A stretch of 64,000 bases of DNA, taken from Ascidia mentula. Taxonomy: Eukaryota; Chordata; Ascidiacea; Phlebobranchia; Ascidiidae. The stretch lies in assembly GCA_947561715.1 (NCBI GenBank), contig OX387199.1, forward strand, positions 2,237,001-2,301,000, read 5' to 3'. A program made the translations under genes and the position numbers. The notes under the pieces are model-generated. The model saw only the letters and a list, made by a program, of their open reading frames with translations, ran no database searches and was not told where the DNA came from. This document shows, one piece after another, positions 49,601-60,400 of the stretch; positions within the stretch are counted from its first letter, which is position 1, and each line of letters begins with the position of its first letter.

Positions 49601-50200
49601 TCTATGCACTGTTGCTCAATTGCAATTAGGACATTGCAAGTTTTGCCGTCAAATCCTACAATGGACAAACAAAGGCTTATTCTTGTCCAAAAAAATGTGA
49701 CAATAAGCAAGTAAATCATATGTTAAAATTTTGCATACCTTTGCTGGAATCGTCGTAACCGATATGTTTAACAGTGTTACGAATAACTGACTGGTAGTCG
49801 ATAACAGCCTTCGATGTAATTTCTCCTCCAACAAGGATCATTCCAGTCTTTGCAAAGGTTTCTGCAAACAAGAAAATGTTTTCACTTGACAGATCGTGAT
49901 ATCACCAGCAATGTAAGGATTCAGTCTGGACTTCACTTACCGCAGGCAACTTTAGCATCAGGGTCAATTTTCAGATGTGCATCGAGGATTGCATCGCTGA
50001 TTTGGTCACAAAGTTTATCTGAAATTTGCACATGGAAATGTTAGCATACATTTTCACTCTACACTGCAATTAATCTTGGCAAAACTAATAGGTGACAAGA
50101 AAAGTCTACCTGGATGCCCTTCACCAACAGACTCTGATGTGAAAAGGAAAGTTTCGTCACCATGGTGAGCGTTGATACCGTTGATGCCATTGACTTCCAT
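43774..50200 (-). CDS. MAT: S-adenosylmethionine synthetase (methionine adenosyltransferase)
   Basis: Cytosolic enzyme making S-adenosylmethionine from methionine and ATP. Common exons: 50200-50110 ([23 protein letters not shown]), 50018-49941, 49861-49739, 49655-49399, 49106-48981, 48807-48715. They cover the N-terminal and central domains, with [17 protein letters not shown] and the signature [19 protein letters not shown]. After exon 6 there are two complete sets of three terminal exons: A (48123-47941, 47864-47731, 47620-47497) and B (46619-46437, 45011-44878, 43951-43774). Exon 6 ends on a codon boundary and both first exons begin on one, so either set can follow, giving 402 (A) or 420 (B) residues; human MAT2A has 395. 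Both sets carry the GGGAFSGKD catalytic loop. Strong similarity to vertebrate MAT1A/MAT2A. Confidence 0.96.
47183..47188 (-). terminator. Poly(A) signal AATAAA after MAT set A
   Basis: AATAAA on the minus strand about 310 bases past the set A stop and before set B. This is what is needed for set A to form its own transcript end. Confidence 0.45.
47497..48123 (-). CDS. MAT alternative terminal exon set A (proximal)
   Basis: Exons A1 48123-47941 (183 bp), A2 47864-47731 (134 bp) and A3 47620-47497 (124 bp, stop TAG), separated by short introns of 76 and 110 bases. A1 protein differs from B1 at only 3 of 61 residues (P/F, I/L, K/R), A2 differs from B2 at 16 of 44, and A3 ends in PHKLKDY, like the vertebrate PKKLKY terminus. 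It has CGHFGRDG where most enzymes have YGHFGRDS. Confidence 0.9.
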
Positions 50201-51966
50201 TGCTTTGGAATGTAAGGGGGACTAAAATTCACCGAAATAAATAAAAACACCCTAGTAAAGCTATAAAAACAAAAGCTATATTGAAACAATAATAACAATC
50301 GTCGTACAGAATGATTGTTACGTTAACAAACTCTCTTTCTCATATCTTAACAACAGTTGGAGTGTATTTTTGGCAGACATGTTTGCCAAAACTCACATTT
50401 TCAGAACTTCTCAAAAATTCAGATTTAATACTCGCGCCTTGACTCACATGGAACCAAGGTGACTCAGCACAAATAACGCACGATCATGACTTCGGAACTT
50501 GGCGTCCAAACAATTCATTTGGCAAAAAGAAGCGAAAAATTTATCCACAATAGAATAACACAAAATTTTCCAACTGCATTGAAAGCTCAATTCCGCAATT
50601 TTTTGAAAACATTCTTCCCAAAAATTTGTCATACGCACACTCCGACTTCTTATCGCAACTGAGAGGGCAGAAGCATGGTTGTCGACGCTTTTATAGTGTT
50701 CGCGTTTTTCTAAACCGCAACAGTACAGGGAAAAAGGCAAATGTATATCTATGTTTCCTTTCCCAATTTTCCCAGTAAGCCATCCAAACTGGCAAAATTT
50801 CTACGTAAAATTTAACAATGCATTTTAAGAAGACCTCACATAACTATTTATAAAATCATTCACGAAAGGACTGACAGTTCTCTCGTGTAATTATTCTTTA
50901 GTGCAGGATAAATTGTGACTGTATTCGGTTGATTTGTATTTGAATAAACGCTTGATTTGCTATCAAAACGTGAACAATTACCACATTTAACACCAATATT
51001 AGGTTGAAATAAAACCGTTTTTGAATTGCATTTCATACGAAACGCCATCTTTAGTGAAGTTTACAAATTTTGCTTGAAGTAAATTACTCCTGTTATTTTG
51101 AAACGCTATGGACACTCTTTCACAGCAGACAGTTTCACAGGTAAAAGTTTATTGCTGAATTTCAAATAAAGCAGTTGCTTTATTTTTGAAGCATGCGCTA
51201 TGTGTGCCAGCAATCAAATTTATTGCAATGTCATGTAGGTTAAAAATAATTATTTTTGAAAATCGTTGAAATAACAGCTTGGATTAAGAATAGGCGGTCG
51301 TGGCGTTTAGAATAAAGAGGGTTTTACATAAACAACATATATATGAGTGTAAAAAGAATAATCTATAATAAAAAACATGCGATAAGATTAATTATTTTGT
51401 TAATGCCACTGACCTGACCTGCACGAGTGTTTGAGGTTGCTTTTTAATATGCGATTGTCTATGATAATAATAGACACACAAAGTTACACGAAAATTTAAG
51501 CAATTTAAACCTTTTCTGTAAACTGTAACTTATTGCCGCAAATCCAACAGCTGCAATGTCTGATGAAATTAAACATCATCCGACAGTGTATGGCCTGTAG
51601 GCAATAACAAATACTTCATCTTGAAGTTATAAAAAGTTAAGTGTTGTAATTAGTGTAAATGATATGAGGCCAAATGAGGTCCGTAATTACATGGGCAGAC
51701 TTTGAAATAAACGACATGTCTGAATTCAACGATAAAGGTGTCACCTGATGAAACTAATTATACCTCGCAAACGCTCGCGTAATTAAGTTTTTTTTTCAAA
51801 ACAATAATCTCATTAAGCATCAATAATGCACTAGAAAAGTATAATTTCATTTCGCTTGTAAAATAACGTCTTTTTGAGCACAAACGTATGCCGATTTACC
51901 CAATTAAAATAGGTTTTATAAACAGACAGAATAATTAACATGTCATTTTTTTTCTTCTCGCAATAG
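50201..51966. promoter_or_regulatory. Upstream region of MAT, divergent from the collagen gene
   Basis: A+T-rich DNA above the MAT start codon. It should contain the promoter and any 5' UTR exon; no motif is convincing and no coding exon was recognised. Confidence 0.3.
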
Positions 51967-52103
51967 ACTTTTTGCCGGTTTATTATCTGACCATCGGCAC
52001 AGATGATGGTAATAAGTTAACCTGCACTGTAGAAAAAAACACGTTTCGCGTTCATCGATTTAATGAACCCGCATGAACTCTACCTTGGCTAAGAGGACTT
52101 TCC
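51967..52103 (+). pseudogene. Relic duplicate of the collagen/TSP1 gene N-terminal exon
   Basis: After an acceptor-like TTCTCGCAATAG the frame reads IGTDDGNKLTCTVEKNTFRV, then HRFNEPA, a TGA stop, then TLPWLRGLS. The functional gene 1.1 kb downstream reads SGTDDDNFLTCTVGS, DTFRIRRLDEPSPT and VPRLRGLPG in the same order. The in-frame stop and absence of any Gly-X-Y sequence mark it as a broken partial copy. Confidence 0.65.
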
Positions 52104-53027
52104 TTTTGTAGGTGCTCCATCAAACATCTATTCGGTTAAAGGTGTTCTTTTTTTCTGTTCTTGTCGCGTTTTTTTAAAAGAGATATTGGCGGATTCAAGA
52201 TTGTTTATTTTCGTCATCATATATTACTCACATTTTATAATAGTAACATATAAGGCCTATATGAGACGAAAAAGGTCCAACTAAGAACCAAAAATGGTGG
52301 AAGCGATGTACAAGTGCAGATCGGCGTTAGTAAAAAGAAAGGCTCGCGCTCTACATTATTGAATAAAGGAGCGATGCAGCGACTTGTTAGGATGGAGAGT
52401 TTGACGTGGATGTTATTACACAGATGAAATAAACAAAGCACAAGTTATAGCAACTATGCCTAAATGTGTTGGTGTCTAAACGCGGTTTATAAAAGGTTTC
52501 GCATAATCACCAGTTCTTATTCAAAACTGTTTCAATTGTCTTTCAATGTTGTAATTTTTAATTTAAAGTTTTTACCTGTGTCACGCACGAGTGGCGTTGG
52601 AAAAGGTTGATCTGAGTGCAGAGATGTTTTTCTGTGGTAAAAGAAAATGGTATTTCCAGATGGCCCGATAGCAGTTGAAATGTCAACTCACTTACAAAAC
52701 TTCTTCGCCTGCAATTTATTCTTCAAATTTCGCCTTTATTTGTTTCTTTTTAGAATGAATGAAGCATTTCAGAATGAATCATTGACATGAAAAACAGCTG
52801 CAGGCACTTTTAAGTCTATTCTGTTCTCATAAATTAAACGTGGCATAATTTCAGTCTACAGTAGGAAGACCACAGGAAGCTTACCTGCAAGGCAACATCA
52901 TTGCTACAGCAAATTTTATTTTTTAATGGAATTGAAATTTACTTTTACACAAAAAACGACAGAAAGGAAAACAGCAACTAATAAGAATATTGTAAGCTGC
53001 ATTTGCATGTAATTGTGCGAAAAACAA

Positions 53028-55352
53028 ATGACGAAAAACATAACCTTTTTTGGTTGGGCAGCCAGAATGAAGAGGGCGTTTAGGGATGTACTTCTCGTAA
53101 GCGTGTTAACTGCTCATTGTCTGGCCAGTGGAACAGATGACGACAACTTTTTAACCTGCACTGTTGGCTCAAGAAACATCGACACGTTTCGTATTCGTCG
53201 TTTGGACGAACCCAGTCCAACTGTGCCCAGGCTGAGAGGCCTGCCAGGTAAAAAGGGGCCAAGTGGTGCAGCCGGGCCCAAAGGGGAGCCGGGGCCTCCT
53301 GGTCAACCTGGAAGTAATGGTGATGATGGTCCAACTGGCCCATCTGGCCCAAAAGGTGGTCTTGGACTTAAAGGCGAACCTGGGCCACAAGGACCCCAAG
53401 GAAGTAGTGGAAGGGATGGTTCCAATGGTCGACCTGGTTATAATGGCGCAAAAGGCGATGTCGGTCCTCTTGGAGCCCCAGGGGCCGATGGGAAAGATGG
53501 ACGTGGCGTTAAAGGTGCACAGGGTCCACCGGGGCAGGTAGGTCCCAAAGGCGATCGGGGATTGCAAGGAAACCACGGTAATACTGGACCCAAAGGATCA
53601 CAAGGAAACAAAGGCAATACTGGATCAACTGGTGGAAATGGGCCGGCGGGTCCCAAAGGATCACGTGGCGTCGCAGGACCAAAGGGAGCAAAAGGTTCAC
53701 GTGGAGGTACTGGTCCAAAAGGCCAAGCAGGTATAAAGGGGGCACGAGGTCCAATAGGCCCAACTGGTGCGAAAGGCGCAACTGGTCTGATTAACCAAAG
53801 TCAACTCACACAAATATTGGGTGAGTGTTGCATGCTCTGGACTGGTTGTATAGTGGGAATACAGATTTTGGTAAACTGAACAAAAGCACTTATAGCCAGT
53901 GGTGGGATTCAAGTATTTTAGCATTAGGTTTTTCACTTATAGCAGCATGCCGTAGTAACCGCGGGAATACACAGTGAAACATAGATCTGTACATACAGTT
54001 GTTAAAAACTGGAACAACAGGTTCGCGTGGGTTATTGAATGACATGAACCGGTTTGCAAATACCAGTTGAATCCCACCACTGCAATTATGTCTTGTTTCA
54101 TTGCAAAAAAAAGCGTTCCCATAACCAATTCCTTTCTTGTTTTCATTGCAGGCAGAATCACTCGATTGGAGAAGGCAGTGTGTAAGTAACTTACGCATCA
54201 GAATGTAACTTTAATGACAAAAAACTTGAATGCGATGATTCATCGTGTAATTAAAGTGTCCTTGCGGCGCAAGTTAACGCAGAAAGTTTAACGTTGCCCT
54301 CAGGCTCCATGGTGAAAAAAAAACAAAAAAAATTCCACCTGTTCTCATAAACCGAACAAGCTCTTGCGTCTGGCGATTAATCTACAATTTTTGTCTGATT
54401 TTCCGCGGTATAGTTAAACACGTAATCCGACACAGATCGCGCATGTCGTGAAATTGCGGCCAAATAAAAGTCATGCGACATAAGATTCTTCAAAGAGGAG
54501 TCCTATCGCGCTGTTCCGACCTATTTTGTGGTTTTCAAGCATTATCGCCACAGTCGATGAGTTGTGTGCTTAACGTATTGGAAATAATTTGAGTGCATCA
54601 CAGTATTCGCTTACGGGTAACATCTTGTTTAATTTTTGTAGTACGCTTTAAACAGTCGCAAAACAATTAACCATAGCTCATAATGAGGCTATTTTTTTTG
54701 TTTATTTTAAAACATGTTTTCGGTTCTCTGATTCGTTTTAAAGCGTTGACTAATTATTGAGCCCATATTTTTGCATGCAGTTGGCGTCTGGTCATCATGG
54801 TCGGGTTGGTCAAGTTGTAGTTCGACATGTTACGGGATTCGTCGACGCACAAGATCTTGTTCGGCTTTAAAATGCCCTCCTGGCTCGAGATCTCAGAGCG
54901 AGTCTTGTAACAAAAATCCATATTGTCTTCGATTCTCTGGAGGTTAGGATTACCATTTTGACGTAACGCAAAAGTTTATTTTCGCAAAGCGCAATTACCG
55001 CATATTCATTCGATGGTTATTGGCCACGGCGGCTAATATTTTTTTTGCCTTTTGTGCGGCTTCAAATCGAATAAATAGGGCACACAAATTAAAAATACAG
55101 AATGTGGTAATTTTCGTAAACCAACAAGCTCCGTTCAATCTTCCAAATTAACGAATAGTTTCAAAATACAAACATTTTCGTTGCTTGTAATGTTAAAACC
55201 TTTAAATATTGGACTATAAACGATCTAAATTCAATATATAGCCTTGCACCAAAACCCACATGAGTTTATTACAAAGATTTTATTTTTGCTTTTCAGGAAA
55301 CAACAATATAAGAAGAGTTCCTTTAGAAGAAGAACTTAGAATTTTACAATAA
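53028..55352 (+). CDS. Secreted short-chain collagen with C-terminal thrombospondin type 1 repeat
   Basis: Extracellular matrix protein. Exons: 53028-53820, 54152-54181, 54781-54942, 55297-55352 (TAA); phases agree. The start is either 53028 or, better, 53067 (MKRAFRDVLLVSVLTAHCLA, a good signal peptide), giving 333 residues. Exon 1 continues with a short unique region (FLTCTVGS, DTFRIRRLDEP) and then about 175 residues of Gly-X-Y triplets from GLPGKKGPSG to about GPTGAKGATG. Exon 3 is one TSP1 module with WSSWSGWSSCSSTC and six cysteines ending NKNPYC. The C-terminus is short and charged. The single 30-bp exon (GRITRLEKAV) may be a trimerising helix (inference). I do not recognise a named ortholog. 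A MITE lies in its first intron, and a broken partial copy lies upstream. Confidence 0.85.
53897..54082. mobile_element. 186-bp MITE with CAGTGGTGGGATTCAA terminal inverted repeats
   Basis: It begins CAGTGGTGGGATTCAA and ends TTGAATCCCACCACTG, perfect 16-bp inverted repeats. CAGTG ends suggest hAT, but I see no exact 8-bp duplication in the flanks. It is related to 20505-20690 and lies in the first intron of the collagen/TSP1 gene. Confidence 0.75.
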
Positions 55353-57422
55353 AAAAAACCTTGGGAGGTAAAATAAAGCTCCCCGCGACTTCTTTGTATT
55401 TGCTTGTAGGGTTTGGCAGAGAACTTAACGCAGTGTAACCTAAGCCACAGGGCCGTCAGTTCTTTGAATTAGAAGGTTGGGTTGTGTTGGTGACCCCAGC
55501 GTCACAGAGCCGTCGGTTCTTTGAATTGAAAGCTTCAGGTGACATTGGTGATTTTTGCGCAACGGTTCAGTCGGTTCTTTGAATTGAGAGCTTTAGGAAG
55601 GGTTGCGATGAGCCCCCGAATGTCTGAAACGTAAGCTAACTTCCAGATGAATTGCTATTTCTCCAGATCTTTGTGAACATTATTTCCTAATTTAAGCAAA
55701 CGCAACTATCTATTATACAAAAGACAGTTACGCCTAGAGCCAAGATCGAATACTGTGAACAATCAAATATGGAGGGCTTGCGTCACTGCAATCATCATTT
55801 TTGATACAATCAGGTTTAAACAGGCCAATATATTTGGAGGAAGCACGTTTAGTACAAAAGGCGAATATATCAGTGAAACAATGCACAAACTTGGTGCCCG
55901 GTTTACATGGGCTTGTAATCAGGTCAAGCATAGCTGGAACTCAATCTGTCGTTTTCCCACCAAGTATATTAACATGTTGAGAAAAGCTGATGCACAAGCT
56001 TACGGTTAAATATAGTTGTCGACGTATGTAGATTCATCACGATAAGTTGCAAACACTAACACCTGCAACCACTTAAGACTGCGATATCTACGATATTTCG
56101 ACCAAACGGAACTTTACAGTGTTGTTAATGACATATAATAAAGATTTTCGCCGGCGGTATGATGACCTCTTTTGGTATACCGTGCCTGTTTATCAATACG
56201 TTGCTGTTGTACCAGCTGAAGAATATACAGCAAACGACACGCAACCTTGTGGACGAAGTAACCAATTTTCTACGAGCACTGTAATTTTTTTTGATAAAAC
56301 ACGGAATAAACTTGCAAGAACCACAAGAGAAGCTCGCGTACCACCGGTTAGAAACACTGACACAACCGAACAGATGCTATTAAGTGGAATTATACGCAAA
56401 TTCAAATACGAGTAGAGCCACATCATTTGAGTTTATAAACTGAAATGAATTGGGGCAGTTGCTGAGTATAAACAGAAAAATCAAACTGACTGATGCGGCC
56501 TTTACAGGGCAAAATATATTTTTCTGATTTTTAAACATCGTATGAGCTGTCGGCCAGTTTCCTTTTTTCTGTTTATACCCAGCAATTATACATACGGTAA
56601 TCGATCTAAAACCTGCCAGGATGGCTTGGTTCACTGATCCAGTCAAGTTTAAACTACTGATTTTCATCTATGAATTGGGGTATTCACCATTCACCTGCAG
56701 ATGGGATAATCTGTGACGCCTCGACAGATACTAATACAGCGTGTCAAAATATGAATGAGCCAATATCTTTTAAGTACCCGAAGCGTCAAGTTTAACTTGT
56801 TTATTCAGACTGTAAGTTATAGGTTTTTGGCATCAAATCTTCGCAGCCGAATTATGCCTATTTCAGACTAGGGTCTTTGGATACACTGATACAGACCCAG
56901 AAAGATGTACTTCGCTTCACAGAATTCCTCCACTCTTTTGGTTGAGGATTCGTTTTAATGACTCGTCGACAAGAAAACGAACGGCGATGAAACAACAGGA
57001 GAAAAAAAACTCAAAAACAGCCTTATTTACACGGCGAGAGATAAAACGGATGAGCGAAAAGACCGCGTACGAAGAACCGCTTGTAACGAAAAAGTACAAC
57101 GCAAAATATGTGTCCACCTTGCGCTTGCAAAACAACGTCTTTCGTCTCATTGAAAATTAGGATGTTTGAAACCTTTTTGTGTGATTATCCCGATCTGCAC
57201 GAACCTTTTTCGGGCAGTGAATATTTGATCTGCGCACGGTGCAGAAGGTACGCGGTAGGCGCAAAAACGGCGGTAAACAGAGGACGCATAAAAAGTAACG
57301 ACGCTGTGAACTTCATAGAGCGACTTAGACACCTTAACGTCAAGATAGAAGTAGTAAATTGCAAGGTTTAGTTTAGGCCGTGAGAGGGCGCTAGACAAAC
57401 GCACGCGAGGCATCACGTGACA
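55353..57422. other. Convergent intergenic region, collagen/TSP1 and KAT6-like genes
   Basis: Apart from the tandem repeat at 55443-55600 I see no supported feature. Open frames at 55755-56009 and 56119-56415 lack recognisable domains and convincing gene context. Confidence 0.4.
55443..55600 (+). repeat. Imperfect tandem repeat, about 65-bp unit, three copies
   Basis: The phrase GTTCTTTGAATT preceded by GTC or TCG recurs three times at about 55459, 55515 and 55577, with similar flanks (AGAAGGTT, GAAAGCTT, GAGAGCTT). It lies just downstream of the collagen/TSP1 gene. Confidence 0.6.
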
Positions 57423-60400
57423 CTATCTGTAGGAGAACGAGTTGGGCCCGTAGTAGCCTTGGCTTTGTGCAGGGTACGATCCGTAAGGTGGCGCTGCGGG
57501 GTAGGTGGGGTGAAGAGTTGGCCGAGCATCGTGAGACGAAAATGCCAACGAGCCGTACGACCCAGGGTGAGGGTAGGGGTCCGCTTGTCTGGCCCCAGGG
57601 TAACCACTTTGTCTGTCACGCTGCATTAGCATAGAGTTATGTTGATATGACCCGGAGTTTCCGTGGACGAACTTGTGCGCTTGCACGGACGTACTCGGGT
57701 ACTGCGGGTCGAATTGGCAAGGCCCGGAACTGGGTCCGTAACTTGGGTAACTGCTGAAACCCCCACTGTAGGGTTGGTCGTAGGGGCCGGGGTATGGGTT
57801 CGTGGAGTGTTGCCGCGTCATACTCCCCCCACGCGGGTTCCAAGCGTAGCCGGAGCCGTAACCCGTCGCTAAATTCCCCTCAGTTGGGGGTGGGTAACGC
57901 GAAGAGTCAGATAAACTAGCCGGGGGAGTGGACGGCGGGGGACACGGGTCCATTTGAGTAACCACCTGCGGTTGGACGCTCGCCGGGCGATCTGGGTGGC
58001 CACTAGAGGGATACCGCGGTCTTCTCAAGGCTCTCTGTGGAGGTGTGAACGCATCTGTGTGGGTTTGTTGTGTAGTGGAGGTTGTCCTGGTCGAAAAAGT
58101 CGAGTTAACGCTCGTGGTGTGACTCGGTATATCCCGGGTCATATTTTGCAGCTTCACTAGTGCGTTGGGGTTGCTCCTCGGCACCGAAGGCGACAGATCT
58201 TGACTTGGAACGACCGATGGAGCGAGGGGACGACCCTCCTGGACGCTCTGGCTGCCGAAAGATTCATCGGCGTGTGGGAAGGTGCAATGCGGTGTGGTCG
58301 GCGTCTTGACCATCGCGGGGGAGCGCTGCTGCTGTTGTACCATACACGGCATGAGTTGTACGCTCTGAGGTGGAATAATCGAACCGTGACCGCCCTGGTT
58401 GAGGTTGGGCGAAGGCAGATTCGTGTAGGAACCCGCCGAATTGAGTTGTTGTCTGGCTTGTTGGAACGGCTCTGGACTCAGCATGGTTTGTTGTGGTTGC
58501 GGTGCGCCGCTCGGTTTCGGTGGAGTCCCTTGGCACGACGACATACCGTGGCTTGGAGGGGATGCGAGGTATTCGCTGCCATGGCCTGTGGAGTGGATGC
58601 AATTCGTTGATGATTGTTTTTTAATTGAACAACTCTAATTGAAACATTTGCGGGAATAAGTGGACATTTATTGAAAAACGCGACAAGTCAATATTTTTGG
58701 TTTTGTCAGTTTAAAAACACTTTTAATAGTTTCAACAACTTAGCACATCATGAACTACTACATACCTGAATCGTTGCTAGGTGCTGAGTACATGACACCA
58801 GGGGGCGCTGAGAGGTGAGGTTGCACAGCTACAGACATCGAGACCCCCCCATTAAGTGAGGCCTGGGCAGGGGCATAAGTCCCTTCTATGTGCTGCACAG
58901 AAGCAGTGGTGGAGATAGTATGGTCGCAACTTCCCGGATTCACGCTTTCCGGGGAGGTATACGGACTGCAGCTGTTGTTGCTCAGAGTTTCGTAACCGCT
59001 CGTTGATCCGGAGCCCCCGGGGACGTTGGACGCTCCCTGGAAACCGTGCGCGTGGGCCACCTGGGCCGGTATGGGGTTTACCGGTTGACATGGTGCCGGC
59101 ATATTGGGGGTTGCCTGCGAGCTTGCGGCCGCGATTTGTGGAGGCGGTTGGTAATTTCCCTTAGGTGACGTCATCATGGGCTGTTGGGCACCCTCGTCTA
59201 TGACGTCACGGCAAGTGGGGGTACCCGCGTCGGGGGCCATGCACGATGCCGTGAAGACATGCGTTTCCGTGTAGGGGTTGTTTGTGCTGTAAGCGTGCTG
59301 TGGTGGCTGTTGTTGTTGTTGCTGTTGGAAGATGTCGGGGGTGTAACTCCCACCCACTTCCTGTGGCTGAAACCCGCCCTGGGGCATCGAATCCGGGTAT
59401 TCCCCGCTTTCCCGGTAGCTCTGGTTGAACTGACACTGGACTTGAGCCGCGAAACCACCTTGGATTTCGCCCATGGTTTGGTTGTCGTACGACTGCACCT
59501 CCATTCCACAGGACTGGGGAAACTCCCTGGGGTCTCCAGGTTGCACCCCGAACTGTTCAGGGGTCTGTTGTTGGCCAGACATGGAGCCGATTGGTTCCTC
59601 ATTTCTGCCGCTTTGTGGAAACGTCTGTTGCGCGTCCTGGGGTACATCCGGTAGGTCCGATTCGATGTAACTGGTCGCAGCCGTAACAGCTGACTCATCA
59701 CCGCAAAGCGCCGAGTCAGCAACACGATCTGCCAAGTCATCTTGTGACGTATGACGAGTAACTGGGGTGTTTTCCAATTCAGGACATTTGGGAGAGGGTC
59801 CGATTTGAAGGTCATGGCAATGCGGGTCTGGTATGTTAGACGCTTGTTGGGGTTGCATGGGGTCATCGTTGGGGCCGGTGTTTTCCCCTTGGGGTTGGTT
59901 AGGTGAAATGATAAACTGGTTTGACGACTGTAACGTTTGATCTGCCAAATAGAAAGTCATGTTGTTGTTTTTCTGTTCTCGACACAACTGCCAGACACAC
60001 TAATCTAAAGCAATTTCGAGTACTTTGCAAGCATTCACACGTCTCACTTACCCACTGGTGACCCCGAACCGACTTGGGTAATGGACGCCACGGCAGCGTT
60101 AATTTCCTTTTCTTCCTCAGAAGTAGAGGAATGTTTTGATAAAATCCCCGACTGGGGCTGGTCTTGTGTCTGCGGATAAAATAAGACAAATTTATTAACA
60201 GATCCTATTCACACAGGAGCAAAAAACCATAACAGGGTCGCACAACTTACTGTGCGCGGTTGATGTCTGTGAACTTCCTCGTCTACTTGGGCATTAAATT
60301 CGTCGTTACGACCAACTTGCTTCTCACATTTTTCCTCTTTTGTCTCCTCCGCCAGGGCAGAGGAGGGTCTGACGTCGGCAACGGATGCGAAAACCGCTCC

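Noticed and set aside
56119-56415. 98-codon open frame downstream of the collagen/TSP1 gene.
   Set aside because: It starts at a non-ATG codon, has no motif, and shows no splice partners or homologous sequence in the window.
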